64,000 bases of DNA from Ptychodera flava (Eukaryota > Hemichordata > Enteropneusta > Ptychoderidae). The notes beneath the pieces are model-generated. The model made no database searches, was not told the DNA's origin, and was given only the letters and a program-made list of their open reading frames with translations. The position numbers and the translations under genes are program-made. The stretch is taken from the NCBI RefSeq assembly GCF_041260155.1, contig NC_091944.1:27637832-27701831 (forward strand), written 5' to 3'. Position 1 is the first letter of the stretch; each line of letters opens with the position of its first letter. Below are positions 1 to 13,166 of the stretch, piece after piece.

Positions 1-350
1 TCTTACCTTTTCTTCGAACACTGAAGGGTTTAAATCCGATAAAAATGTAACTGCTTCAAGCATATATGCTACATATATTAAAAATCAAGCGCACTATAGT
101 AGTCAATCGAAACTTATTCCCCGCTTGGCTAACAGTCTAACTGAAAACTGCTATTCAACCGAAACGTGACCAGAGCCAATTCACTGTATGGATTTAATGC
201 GTCAAAGAGTAAACTCAAATAATTTGTCAGTCAAATTTGTCAACTTTGGTCGTACTACACCTGATTGCTCTGACACGTACGTTATCACTTCGCAGCAATT
301 CATTGCCACAGGACACTGAACCTTCTACAAATAATCTAATTTACACGCAG

Positions 351-3300
351 GAATAGGGATGAGCCTAGCTTATGTGGTCTGTTTTGAAATCGTCAGCATA
401 TATTTCAAGAAACGATTCCCCATCGCTATTGGACTGGCTATGGCGGGGTCTGGTGCTGGTCAGTTTGTCTTATCAGTCATGACTCAATTGATGGTAGATT
501 GGTATGGCTGGAGAGGAATGCTACTAATAATGTCAGCTTTTACTTCGCATTTGTGCCTGTCAGGGGCTCTTATGAGACCTTTGAAAACGAATCAGCCATC
601 ACAAATATACGAGTCACCTGATAAGATCGTTAAGACATCAGAGACAGAGAGTGGATGCGTAAACACAATTCATGGCATTGAAGACAAAGACTTAAAACTT
701 ATTGGTGACGAATCTGCAGAATCAGTTTTTATGGTTCAATTGGAGAGCAAACCTGTACCTCAGAAACCGAGCAGGACACGTTCGCGACGTTTGAAGTCGT
801 ATTTAATAACCATATATGACTTTACATTGTTTAAGGAGCCTGTGTACATAATAGTGTGCATCATTGGCATTGGACAAGTTTTTGGAACCATTTCAACTAC
901 AGTGCATCTAGTAAGTATTAAACGGATAAACGAGTATAACTATACGATTAATAGTCGCGCCAGCTGCTAACTGACTACGCACGCGCAGGTTCAATACACT
1001 TTGCCAATTGCGAGTAACCGAATATGGACGCCGCCATGGTTTTCGAGTGCTTGTAGGCCTATAGAAAGAAATACGAACCATACAATGTATTATTTGTTAA
1101 CTCGCCACTAACAAAATATTTCGCTGCAATTAACCCATAAGCATTTTTCTCTACCTCTTCATTGATACACGATATCGTAATAAATACGCCGTAAAAATAG
1201 AAAAAAAAAGGAGAAAACTGTTACAGTAGTGCATATGCACAAGAACACACGCTTAGAATGCTGGGACTAAACTTGCAGACGAATACGTTTACATATACAA
1301 GAACACCTTTTGTGTCATTAACAAGATGCAAAAATTGCAAATTTTTAGACCGAAAGGTTTTCAGTTTGCGATTGGATGTTGAGCAGTACAGTTGCTATGG
1401 CAATGACAATGCTGGCACAATATGACCCTTATTAACACATTGGGTTATGACTTGTATTGTGGTAAACGCAAAATGTTATGTACAAAAATTGACATCTATG
1501 TCCAACTTTTTGTCAGATTAACAGAAAATCTATTTCTGCCAATACCTGGCTGTGTGAACTGTGCGCACCGGTGTGTGACCAAATATACTGGATGTTTAAA
1601 TTAATTGTTGACACAATAATGTACATATCACGTAACAATAAATTCTGTTTCATTATTTCTTATTACTTATCATGAATCAATACTATTGTTGACCATGTAA
1701 ACATCGACTGCGAATCTTCAGGTGGAAATAATGTCTTATCTTAACCCCTGGCGCGAAACCAAAGGCTTAGCCCCATATGATATGATGCAAAACATTTTAT
1801 GAACCTTACTTTCTTTTCTTACTTATATCTTTGGATAAAAACCCTTCATCAAAAATAGAAAATTGCTGAATGCTATCCAATACTGTAGTATCTTCAACTT
1901 ATCACGAGACCGAGACTTTGATAGTCAATGTTCTAGTCTGTTTAAATTCTCCTCTGATCTACCACTTGTAGGGGCTTACTTTAGACCTGTTCGAGTAAGA
2001 AAACTGTTCACTCTCCTAGAAATTGTATTTTTCCCATAGAGTTATTATAAGGATGGGGGCAATTTTGAATTTCAAATGTGTAAAGTTTAGGTAATTTGGC
2101 ACTCTTGTACAAAATTTTGCGTGGCAACCGCTTATTTTTATTCTTGATTTTGCAAGAGAATGGTTCACATTTCTTCGTGGAAGGTTTGAGGGACATTTAA
2201 GTCTTTTCCCTTTCGAGGCGCATACTACCTTAAGATGTTGTCACGTGTCTTGTGATGCGAGAAAGTGTCACGCTGAAAATCTACAAGATCGCATGATGTC
2301 GCCTACGGTACGAAATGGGATCCATCACCGACCGATAACAATATCGCACTTTTCTGCAGGTAAGACGTGCTCGTGACTTTGGTATATCAGACAATATAGG
2401 CGCATATATACCGGCCGTCATGGGATTGGCACAGTTAGTTGGACGACCATCGTTCGGCGCTCTTGGTAGTATAGGATCTTTCAATCCCTGCATACCGTAT
2501 GCTGTCACCTTGTTTGTATGTGCCAGCTCCCTAATTATCAGTACTTACACCAGAACCTTCACGGGTAAGTATTTTTGGAGTCACTTCCTTTCAATAAATG
2601 CAACCAGAATTGGTGAATGGAAAACTTTCCCAACTCAATTGTTGGAACGAAAACATAGAATAAAGAACAGGATGTAAAAGTAAATCTGGATATGCATATC
2701 TCCTTATCAAAAACATACGAAATCTTTTTTCAGCATATTAGCCGATGTTTTTAATGTTAAAGCGATACCGAAGGACTCAAGTATCTAGGCAACGGTTGCT
2801 AAGGCAAATTTGTCAAAACATGACTTTTTGTGTATTTATTGACCCGAAGAGGCAAAACAACAAACCGAGCAAACACATGGTTGCCAGTCATGGAACGAAT
2901 GACGTCATATATATGAAGATTAGCACACCATGGTTTTGAAAAGATTCAGCTACCTCAAAATCCCCTAAAATTTTACATAGTGATACCTGACATACTTCTT
3001 CCCGGGCATGGATTTTGTGAGCCGTGAATGAAAATTATGTTTTGAAATTTCAAATGTCCACTTCGTAATTTCGTAAAATTTTTAATCGTATTCTTGCCAT
3101 AGCTCAAAAATTGTCGAGAATTTTCTTAAACGCATGGTCAACTTTACGTATCTGATTTATCTAGGCGGTGTTTACAATTCTGCCGAAATTTACTTCAACA
3201 GATATAAAATTGACCAGCTTTTAAGCTTTTGAACATTTACACAACAGCAAAAGGCGATAGTTTCTAGCAAACTATGTAAACGGTAACGATTTTCACGTGC

Positions 3301-4400
3301 AATAGGGCATATTTTGTGCACCGCCAGTCTTGGCAATCGCGCTCGCGTTGAATCCTTCAGTAACATCAAAATGGTTCTTCCCCGGAACTAAAAAATCGTG
3401 ATGTGTTCTATAGACTCGGTACGCCCAAGACATCAGGTGATGACGGTACGAATAAACCCTGTGGACGATCGCGTATGGAAATATGTCCGCGTTTGTGTCA
3501 TATTCCATTCGAATTTCGGGTTTAACCTATTGAGATTGGTCTTTCATATTCACCCGACTCGTACATTATCTGTTCCTGCTCATTCTTTCTTTTATTTTTG
3601 GTATACAGTATGTTCATATTCATTGGCCATTTCGTAATTTCAAGTCTTGCATATTATATAGTACTACTCTAATTACTTATGAATATTCGTCCTTAAGGAA
3701 AATGCAACTTTCCATGACGTCACATTCACTGTAACATCAAATAGTGATGTATGAAACGTTGTTCCAAATGCAGCTCAAATAGTGTTACTCTCCATATATG
3801 GTATATGTACTGGAGGATTCGCCGTGTACAAAACAGTTGTACTGAAACATTTCCTTGGAAACGAGAGGATTGGTCAAGGAATATCAATCCTACTACATGT
3901 TCAAGGAATGGCTTCACTCTTCATTGGGCCATTGGGAGGTAAACCTTAAGATTACAATTATCTGTAACTGTAATTGATAAAGTTTTATTCGTTAAAAAGA
4001 AGGCCTTCTCGAAATAGGGTAAAAACCAAAATTTGATAAAATCATAAATACTTCTTAAAAATCAGAAAAAAAAATTGGTAGAATGGTTTAAAATTGGATA
4101 GTTGGTGGTTCAAAGCACAAATCGCTTTATTTGGACAAATAACTTTTTGGCAGGGAGAAGGACAATTACAGTGTATTTTACAGACATACCGATAAAAACA
4201 TGAAAAATTACAACCGATGGAGCTTCAGAGTTAAATTGCACAACAAAACCACAAGTATAATAAACATTACTGCCTTCATTTTTAATATCTACTTTAAATA
4301 CCTCGATTAATTCAACCGTAGGTACACGCATTTTGAAAAGACAAGCAAAATAAATATAGCACTTGTTTGCCAGCCATCATACATACAAACGGGCCGACGT

Positions 4401-4450
<50 letters not shown>

Positions 4451-4804
4451 GCATGTAAGGATGGACACTAGGCGGACATTATTACACAGTTGCATACACG
4501 TATTCATATATAGATTCATGGTTTTGCTGTAAGCTTACAGGTGATCTAATATGATTTGTTTACTCTTACAATTTACCGTCTCCTTTTCCCCATAGGATGG
4601 ATGCGCGATTCTTTGGGAGTTTACGATGGATTTTATTGGCTATCAGGGGTATGTTTGCTGCTTGCATCTGTGTTAGCTGTGTTATTGCCAGTGGTGAAAA
4701 GAAGTAGCACACATCGGTGCCATAAGGGAAACGTCGAAGTGCAAAACAATGTGACTTCCTCAATAAGTGAAAAACTCATCATACAATATACAACAACCGT
4801 ATAG
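351..4804 (+). CDS. SLC16/monocarboxylate-transporter-like gene, copy A (3' four exons, 5' end outside window)
   Basis: Likely 12-helix major-facilitator transporter of the plasma membrane, SLC16 (MCT) family. Visible coding exons are 351-910, 2360-2564, 3774-3938 and 4596-4804 (stop TAG). Each follows an AG acceptor and all internal ones end at a GT donor, with phases 1/0/1/1. The first visible exon carries the family signature YFKKRFPIAIGLAMAG, then MTQLMVDWYGWRG and the long cytosolic 6/7 loop. The second holds GLAQLVGRPSFGAL, the TM8 region in which MCTs keep an arginine. The third and fourth cover TM10-12 (GNERIGQG, GWMRDSLGVYDGFYWLSG) and a short polar tail ending TTV. The two upstream exons (TM1-3) must lie before base 1. 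No frame break is visible, unlike copy B. AATAAA lies at 4945-4950. The intron at 911-2359 carries about 950 bp (roughly 1275-2230) absent from copy B. Family assignment is firm; the substrate is unknown. Confidence 0.85.
1915..2165 (+). repeat. Dispersed repeat R2 (intron of copy A)
   Basis: Recognised by 'gatctaccacttgt', 'cccatagagttattataagg' and 'tttttattcttgattttg'. Other copies are at 25420-25700 (-), 30440-30720 (+), 31925-32160 (-) and 47060-47310 (-). Non-coding, about 250-280 bp. Its absence from the matching intron of copy B accounts for part of the A/B length difference. Confidence 0.6.
3365..3535 (+). repeat. Interspersed short repeat R1 in intron of copy A
   Basis: Begins 'ggttcttccccggaac' and ends near 'cgggtttaacctattgag'. 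Related copies occur at 11285-11560 and 12608-12815 in copy B. It sits at the matching place in intron 4 of A and B, so this insertion predates the duplication. Confidence 0.5.
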
Positions 4805-4944
4805 CAAAATGATTTGCCTCTATGACCTTGATGAATCACGGTTAAAAAGCTACACTGTCTCTACGGTATTTTGCCGAACCACATAACTAAAGATAAGACA
4901 ATTATAAAAAGTCTATATAATGGTGACAACACAACTATGAGGCA

Positions 4945-4950
4945 AATAAA
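4945..4950 (+). other. Polyadenylation signal of copy A
   Basis: AATAAA 140 bases past the copy A stop codon. The same signal and surrounding sequence recur after copy B (13161-13166), so it was duplicated with the gene. Confidence 0.5.
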
Positions 4951-6123
4951 CATGGGTGCCTATATTAAGAGACCTTATCTTTCATTGCATAAATCCACAA
5001 GAGATGCTGACAGGCACTTCATAAAGTAGAAACACAATGGTCGCGGAAGAGGTACATCTCACGCAACGTTCTTACAACTTACGCTGACCTATCGATATGA
5101 TTTCTATGACAGGATTAAAATTTCAATGAAGCATTTACACTCACCATGGCGTTTATGCCACACACAAATGTGTAAGACAGTACATGGATTGGAAGCCCTT
5201 TGAATTGTGGCGAGGCCCAGGATGAGCCAATGAATTTACTTAATTTTCAATGATGAAACTGTTATTTTGATATCAAAGCTCAAAAAGGTTGAAACCTTGA
5301 CGTTTATGTCTTACATTTTGAATCATAAAACATGACTTTGTTTGAATCTATTGTTATGTCTGCTTCCTACTGTTTGGCTAGAATGCAGCTCTGTCAACGT
5401 GCAAAGTCTTGTACTTGCTGGTTATAAAGAGTTTGATGTTTCTTTCTATGTGTCCATATAAATTAAATTGATAGAAACACAGTCCTATTAATGAATTTTC
5501 AACGTATTTGAGTGATAAGTTCAGAGTCTTTTCAATTATGACATATGACCTCAAATTTGACCTTGCAAGAATTAAATGAATGTTAACAGTTGTTTTACCT
5601 ATTAGAATCGGGTAACGAACTATATGTTGAAAAACGTTGTCGAAATATTAACATAGAAATATAATGCGTGACCCCGGACTGAGAAGAGAAACAACGCCTG
5701 TGTCAAGGAATCAGCCTTCCCTACTCTGCTCAAGCGCCCTCATCAACAAGTAGTTCGTCCAACTTTCTTCTCTCGACAAGGAAGTAAGAAGACTGTCCCA
5801 GTGAGAGGCTCACAACCGTGTCTCTATCTGTGTCTAAAGTATCTACCCTTCTCTTCACTGTACTATTGAACCCTGAGAAAATGTGAATGCCCAGGATAAG
5901 TGCGCGATTTTCTGATATGGCGGATCTCACACAACATACATGTCCATGATTTGAAAGTCACAGGCGTGACGGTTTTTGATTCTTTGAAGAGGTAGGTCAC
6001 TTGAACGAGACTTCGTCACAACAACCCTGACGGCCATACAGTTCCTGAACTCATGTTAATGGTCCTTCAATCAACCTACCGTGCATCACACATGACTCCT
6101 GTTTGAAATGCAGCAACTCTTCT

Positions 6124-6131
6124 TGACGTCA
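6124..6131. promoter_or_regulatory. CRE-like palindrome TGACGTCA upstream of copy B
   Basis: Perfect 8-bp CREB/ATF consensus within the upstream segment conserved between copies B and C. It is 1.8 kb from the copy B start codon. Regulatory use is inferred only from position and conservation of the neighbourhood. Confidence 0.25.
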
Positions 6132-7539
6132 TGAGGCCAAGCCTGTTTGATCTGAAAATTTGAGGCCATTACATCGTTTGTATAGGTCTTTGTTCAGATG
6201 ACCTCAGCGAGGTACGTTAGAGCATTTACCGCGAACATACCTATTGAAACATTGAAATTTACGAATGACCTCCATAAGTTTAGCTGCCCAGATGCTATGA
6301 ACCATTCCTGCACATTACAATAAAGCATCAGGTGTTGGGAAGAGCACGTTAAAAATGATAAGGTTTAAAGTCCACGTTCGCGTCCAAAATTTCAGTATAC
6401 TGCAACGTAATATGGTTGACCTAATTATGTTGAAAGATTCCTGTGGTTGAAATTAAGAAAAAATACACAATTCAATGTTGGAAGCACGACGCTATCCACA
6501 ATCCCTTGCACTCGGTAATCACAATTATTGGTTGGTTTTCTCTGTACGATTACGGAGGTAGAAAACAAGATAAAGGTACTCGATGACACTTCCGTCAGGT
6601 GTGGGATTCAAAACGTCTATTGAATTTGAAGAAACAGATAATAGATTGACGTTACCAAATAATACTTTCGAGGGCAGAACTCGCAGCTGAGCACGACTCA
6701 GCAGTGTCCTGATATGACATTACATCCGGGCGGTTTCGTTGGTTAAACAGCTGCATATGTGAATATGTGGTGACGGTTGTTGTCCGAGTACTTACTGCAG
6801 TGTAGAATTTCACGATACTGACATTTACCCTTGGTCATACAACTTTGAAATGTGCATTAGCGACACTACCATGTCAACAGTGTATAATTACGTAGAATTA
6901 GAAGTATTCGTATAATCAAGCAATTATTGTAAGCTGAACTTCAGGAGGTGCGAATGCGGAGGTTAGTATTCGCATGACTAGACCCGACAGCCTGAACTTT
7001 CCACAAACGAGAGTGCTTTCATGCTTTGGGCGTACTTTTTCCGCGACTTTAACAGTGGTCCAAAGCTCTCTCAGTCGTCGTGACATCATCATTTTGTTGA
7101 CTGCGACACAGAATCCAAATACGATTACTTATGACACCTTATCGAGTGAAAAGCCTTCATTCTTAACCTTAGCATGAAGAAAACTACGTAACTACGCTTT
7201 GAACTGTGACAAACTTTCGATTTTTCTTACAAATGAACGAATATCTATTCCAAATGATTGAAGCACGGCATAAAAATGATCTCTGTCGAGTTGCAGTCTT
7301 AAAAGTTTAAACATAAAAATAGGCATTGCTAGAGCTTCGAGCAATGAAATGATACATCTCGGTATTATAAGAATACCGCTGTAAATTGTCGGATGCAAGT
7401 TCATTCAGTGTTATAATTGTCTTAACTACAATAAAAGAATACGGATATCGCTTGGTAGCCGCTAGCCAATGGAGACTTGAAAGAAGACAGCGGGAAGAAA
7501 CCTGTAACATATACTCCCAATATAACTTACCAGCTCTTT

Positions 7540-7745
7540 TTTGAAGTTTGTAATGTCAGGCATATTTGTCTCCGAGGTATTACCCCATACAGTACAACAA
7601 TAATCAAGGGCAAAAAGAAAAGTAATTATACACTAACAAAAAATATTTAATTAGGCCAAAGGTCGCAGTTTCCTGAGAATCCCAATCCGCACCGACAGTT
7701 CCTTACACAAATTATCAATATGAGCTTACTCCAAGCTTGTCGCAT
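7540..7745 (-). mobile_element. Relic of a LINE reverse transcriptase 3' region
   Basis: The - strand translates to short stretches DNLCKELSVRIGILRKLRP and, in another frame, LDYCCTVWGNTSETN. These are the typical motifs just after the reverse-transcriptase domain of non-LTR retrotransposons (usually IDN..KKLS..IGILR..R and DYC..VWGN). Stops and indels separate the pieces, so it is a short dead fragment. Upstream and downstream boundaries are not clear. Confidence 0.5.
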
Positions 7746-10700
7746 TCCTACAGTTGGTACCATAATCTCACTTGTGCCATTTCCTTTGGACACGATGGAA
7801 AGTAGGATATACATTTTCGACCGAGTAAGTACCTGTTTTAGACGAGAAATAAGCTAAAAGAAACCTTCATTTTTTCAACTTTTGCCAAAATCAAGCGATC
7901 ATGATATTCATGCTGCTATTTGGGGAAAAATTATTTCACCCTCACACGTTTTCAAAGAAAATGGAAGAAGCCACAGAAGAACCTCCAGACGGAGGATGGG
8001 GATGGGTGATTTTCTTTGCGGCGTTCGTGGGATTCTTCATAAGTACAGGAAATGTGCATTCCTTTTCGGTCCTGTACGTTGCGTTTTTTGATGCGTTCGG
8101 AGAATCAAAGGCTGTCACAGGTAAGCTTAGGATACAGAAAAGGGCTAAACATTGATTCGATGTCACTGTTATTCGGGCTGTGTGAATATCTTTTTTGCCA
8201 CAGTGCCCTCAAATGACGAAATCATGATAATTTCCTGTAGCATTGATATAACTTTTCTATCTGCAGTCAGTGAATAGAAATAGAAATTTCAGCATCAACT
8301 GAACATTTTGCAAAGGCTGTTACAATTCATGTAAACTTCATTACCCGCTTGTGATGGTGTCACCTTGAATAGGGGGATATCACCTTATCTATGTGTCAAG
8401 TTTCTATTGAACGTCATTTTGAACAGTCAAGGCTACTGTACAGTCAGATATCAGATTTCATTCGGATTTTAAATTACATCTTGTACATCAATATTTTGTC
8501 GATTTTTTTTGGCTATTGCCAGCATGGATCGGCGGAATCTTTACCTTAGTCTTAACATTGTCCTCAAGCTATGGTGTGGCTTTGGCTAAAAGATTTGGAC
8601 ACAGAAAAACCGTAATGGTTGCAGGCGTTTTAGCATCGGTAGGAATCTTTACGAGTGGATTCACAACAAGTATATATCAACTGTACTTCACTTTTGGAGT
8701 TTTATCAGGTAAGATTGTTCATAAATGTTCATATTCCAAAGGATATTCCCTCTCTTGTTTAGGTATAGCTTTATGGTCATATTCTCTATTTTGTTCTTGT
8801 TAAGATGATACACCTCATCGTCAGTAGATATGCCTTTAAAAGAAGTGATTTATGGCTCTGATGTCAAATAATACGTGGAAATGTTGTTTTTAAAATCTGT
8901 ATTGTTTAAAATTTATTGTCTTTTCGACAAGAATATTGTTGCGAAAGGCTCATAATTGACCTGTGACCTCAATCGTGTCGTCAAGTTCTTCCTTTTCTTG
9001 GGAAACTGAAGGCTTTAAATCCAAGAAAAATGAAATTGCTTCAATCATGGATACTACATATATTGAAAATAACGCGCCCTATAGTTTTCAATCGAAACTT
9101 ATTCCCTGCTTGGCTAACTGAAAACTACCATTCCACCGAAATGTGACCTGAGCCCATTCACTGTATGGTTTTAATTCGTCAAAGGATAAAACCAAAGAAT
9201 TTGTCAGGGAATTCTGTCAACTTTGATCGCACTTCATCTGATTGCTCTTACACGTACGTTATCACTTCGCAGCAATTCATTGCCACACGACACTGAACCT
9301 TCTACAAACAATCTATTTTACATGCAGGAATAGGGATGGGCCTACCTTTTGTGGTCTGTTTTGAAATCGTCAGCATATATTTCAAGAAGCGATTCCCCAT
9401 CGCTATTGGACTGGCCATGGCGGGGTCTGGTGCCGGTCAGTTTGTCTTATCAATCGTGACTCAATTGATGGTAGATCGGTACGGCTGGAGAGGAATGCTG
9501 CTAATAATGTCAGCTTTCACTTCGCATTTGTGCCTGGCAGGGGCTCTTATGAGACCTTTGAAAACGACTCAGCCAACACAAATATACGAGTCACCTGATA
9601 AGCTCGTTCAAAGATCAAAGGCAGACAGTGGATGCGTATAAACATAATTCATGGCATTAAAGACAAAGACTTAAAACTTATTGGTGACGAATCTGCAGAA
9701 TCAGCTTTTATGATTAAAGTGGAGAGTAAAACTGTACCTCAGAAACCGAACAGGACACGTTCGCGACGTTTGAAGTCATATTTATTAACCATATATGACT
9801 TCACATTGTTTAAGGAGCCTGTGTTCATAATAGTGTGTATCATTGGCATCGGGTAAATCTTTGGAACCACTTCAACTACAGTGCATCTAGTAAGTATTAA
9901 ACAGATAAAAGACTTTAGCTATATGACTAATAGTCGCGCTGGCTGCTAACTGACTACTGACGCGCAGGTTCAATACACTTTACGAGTAATCGGATATGTC
10001 CTTGACCAAATTCATGGACTCTGCCATGTTTTTTGAATGCGTGTAAAGAAACAAATACGAAACATGCAATGTATTAGTTCATCTTTCGCCACTAATAAAA
10101 TATATCGCTGCTATTAATAGTATGCATTATTCTCTACCTCGTCATTGATACAAGATGTCGTTATGATTGAGCCGAAAAAATAGAAAAAGAGAGTCAATTG
10201 GTGTATATATGCACAAGGAAACACGCTTAAAGTGCTCAGACTGAACTACGTTAAGCTGTTGTCATATGTCTCGTGATACGAGAAAGTATCACGCCGGAAA
10301 ACCACAAGATGCAACAACGTCGCCGCCGGTACGGAATGGGATCCATCATAGTAACAATATCAAACTTTTCTGCAGGTAAGACGTGCTCGTGACTTTGGTA
10401 TATCAGACAATATGGGCGCATATATACCAGCCGTCATGGGATTGGCACAGTTAGTTGGACGACCGTCGTTCGGCGCTCTCGGTAGTATAGGATCTTTCAA
10501 TCACTGCATACCGTATGCTGTCACCATGTTTGTATGTGCCAGCTCCCTAATTATCAGTACTTACACCAGAATCTTCACGGGTAAGTATTTTTGGAGTCAC
10601 ATCCCTTCAATGAATGCATCCAGAATTGGTAAATGGAAAACTTTCTCAACTCAATTGTTGGAAAGAAAACATAGATTAAAGAACAGGATGTGAAAATAAA

Positions 10701-11284
10701 ACTAGACGGATGTCCGATGTGATACTTTGTGTCTCCTTTTAAAACGACATATGAATCTTTTTCAGCATATAAGCGATTTTCTTTAATAATGTCAAGGCGA
10801 TACCGAAGGATGCAAGTATCTAGAAACGGTTGTTTAGGGAAAATTTGTCAAATCTACGAAAATATGAGTTTTATGCATTTATTGACCCGAGGATGCAAAA
10901 CAATGCCACCAAAACCGAGCAGACGCATGGTTGCCGGTCATGGAGCGCGTGACGCCATAGATATATAGATTAGCACACCATGTTTTTGAAAACATTCATC
11001 TACTTGTATACTCCAAATTTGCTCAAAATCCCCTGAAATCTTACGTAGTGATACTTGACATACTCTTCACAGTCCCGGGCATGGAATTGGAATTGGTTTA
11101 ACCTCATTTATATCGGTGGTGTCTACAATGCTGCACACATTTATTTCAACAGATGAAAAACTGGCCAACTTTAAAGCTTTTTTTTAACATTTAGACAACA
11201 GCAGAAGGCAATGGTGCCCAGAAAACTGTGCATTTGGAACGATGCCAGCCTTGGCAATCGCACACGTTGAATCCTTCGGTGTCG

Positions 11285-11560
11285 TCTTAATGGTTCTACT
11301 CCGGAACTAAAAGGACGCGATGTGTTATATGGAATCGGTACACCCAAGACATCACATGATGACGGTACAAACAATCCATGTGTTTGCCTCACTAGAGGGT
11401 GCCGTCTATGACAGTTTGCCTCTCAGAGACGCGTCTCTGTAAAGCCAAAGGTCATAGACGGCGCCCTCTGGAGAGGCAAACTATGTGTACGATCCTGTAT
11501 AGAAATGTGTCCGCGTTTTTGCCATGTTCCATTCGAATTCCGGGTTTAACCTATTGAGAC
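11285..11560 (+). repeat. Interspersed repeat R1, copy interrupted by a foldback
   Basis: Counterpart of 3365-3535 in intron 4 of copy B, with a 100-bp foldback (11382-11481) inserted in its middle. Confidence 0.5.
11382..11481. mobile_element. 100-bp foldback (MITE-like) insertion
   Basis: Arms 11382-11412 and 11451-11481 are inverted copies, about 31 bp each with few mismatches; each arm carries AGAGGG.GCCGTCTATGAC. The segment is missing from the matching intron of copy A. ATGTGT occurs at both junctions and may be the target-site duplication. It therefore inserted after the A/B duplication. Confidence 0.6.
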
Positions 11561-12607
11561 TGGTCTTTCATAATTACCTGACATGTACATTATCTGTTTC
11601 TGTTCATTCTTTCTTTCATTATTGGTATACGATATCTTTAAAGTCGTTGGTCATTTCGTAATTTGAAGTCTTGCATATTATATATTATTACCCTTATCAC
11701 TTATGAATGTTCGTCCTTAAGGGAAATGCAACTTTCCATGACGTCACATAGACTGTAACATCAAATAGTGATGTATGAAACGTTGTTCCAAATGCATCTC
11801 AAATAGTGTTACTCTCCATATATGGTATATTTAATGGAGGAGGAGTCGTGTACAAAACAGTCGTACTGAAGCATTTCTTTGGAAACGAGAGGATAGGTCA
11901 AGGAATGTCTATCCTACTACATGTTCAAGGAATAGCTGCACTCTTCATTGGGCCATTTGGAGGTAAACCTTAAAAACAATTATATCTGTAATTTTAAATG
12001 ATAATGTTTTATTCGTAAAAGAAGGCATAGGGTAAAAAACAAAATTTGACAAAATCGTATGATACTATTTAAAAATAAAAAATAGGGTTAAATGGTTTTA
12101 AGTAGGATAGCTAGGGGTCCGGGAGCACAAATTACTTTATTTGGCCAAATCACCTTTTGGCAGGAAGCACAATAAAATTTTATTTTACGGACATACCACC
12201 AAAAATAGGAAAAATTACAGTTAATGTAGAATCATGTTGCACAACCAAACCACAATAATAATAATAATAATAAGCATTACTGCTTTCGTATTTAATATCT
12301 ACTTAAATACATCAATTAATTCAACAGTAGGTATATGCATTTTGAAAAGACAAGCAAAATAAATATAGCACTTGTTTGCCTGTCATCATATATACATACT
12401 GGCGTGCACACAGACAGACAGACATATGGAAGGATTGACGCCAGGCGGACAATGTTACACAATTGCGTACACATACTCATAGATCCATGTTTTTGTTGTA
12501 AGCTTACAGGTGAGTTGCCAATCGTCCTAGTAATACTACTCCATAGGCACTAGTACAACCAAACTTCAGAATTATCAGCCTGATCTAATATGATTTGTTT
12601 ACTCGTA

Positions 12608-12815
12608 CAATGGTTCTACTCCGGAAATAAAAGGGCGCGATGCGTACGGCGTTCTACATACTCTGTACGCCCAAATAATCACGTGATGCCGGTACAAACA
12701 AACCCACATGTGTACTGAACGCGTATGGAAATACACGTACGTCTGTGCGCGTTTGCGCACATTGCTTTGTTTGTACCGTGGTCGATTCGAATTCCGGGTT
12801 TGGCCTATTGACAAC
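12608..12815 (+). repeat. Interspersed repeat R1, extra copy in the last intron of copy B
   Basis: Starts 'ggttctactccggaaat' and ends 'cgggtttggcctattgac'. Copy A has no such segment here; in A the same intron runs straight from 'tgtttactcttacaat' into 'tccttttccccatag'. R1 has therefore moved since the A/B duplication. It lies just before the exon 6 acceptor. Confidence 0.55.
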
Positions 12816-13160
12816 CTCCTTTTCCCCATAGGATGGATACGCGATTCCTCGGGTGTTTACGATGCATTTTATTGGCTATCAGGTGTATGGCTGTTGCTGG
12901 CGTCTGTGTTAGCTGTGTCATTGCCAGTGGTGAAAAGAAGTAGCACACATTGGTGCCATAAGGGAAACGCCGAAGCGCAAAACGATGTGACTTCCTCAAA
13001 AAGTGAAAAACTAATCATACAATATACAACAACCGTATAGCAAAATGAGTTGCCTCTATTACCTTGATGAATCTTGATTAAAAAGCTACACTGTGTCCAT
13101 GGCATTTCGCCGAACCACCGAAAAAAAGTCTATATAATAGAGACAACACAATTATGAGCA

Positions 13161-13166
13161 AATAAA
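13161..13166 (+). other. Polyadenylation signal of copy B
   Basis: AATAAA in the same context as the copy A signal (AGCAAATAAACATGGG). Confidence 0.45.

Larger units (their letters stand above)
5000..7900. other. Spacer between copies A and B; presumed 5' region of copy B
   Basis: No gene is recognised. About 6100-6800 aligns by eye with about 19230-19990 upstream of copy C, including the shared stretch around 'gcatttacc' and 'catccgggc'. It is therefore probably the duplicated promoter or 5' UTR region of the transporter genes. A perfect cAMP-response-type palindrome TGACGTCA sits at 6124-6131; the copy C counterpart is mutated (TGACGTCG). A LINE relic lies at 7540-7745. Confidence 0.35.
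7961..13040 (+). pseudogene. SLC16/monocarboxylate-transporter-like gene, copy B (decaying duplicate)
   Basis: Six exons match copy C in order: 7961-8120 (ATG; MEEATEEPPDGGWGWV, the MCT start signature), 8523-8708, 9328-9889, 10376-10580, 11798-11962 and 12832-13040. Three lesions are visible against copies A and C. A two-base TA insertion at about 9639-9640 shifts the frame and gives an immediate stop. A CAA-to-TAA nonsense codon lies at 9854-9856. The acceptor before exon 5 reads AT instead of AG (11796-11797). The splice site before the start-codon exon also differs: copy C has CACACAG before its ATG, while B has CACACG, leaving only a nearby CAAAG as a possible acceptor. Outside these changes the exons are well conserved and the 3' UTR matches copy A, so decay is recent. 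A truncated transporter of about TM1-6 (exons 1-3) could still be made. Sequencing error is unlikely to explain three independent lesions. Confidence 0.8.

Noticed and set aside
11791-11800. Intact exon 5 acceptor for copy B
   Set aside because: The site reads GCAT where copies A and C have GCAG; the AG in 'caaatag' eight bases further would remove codons and shift the frame.
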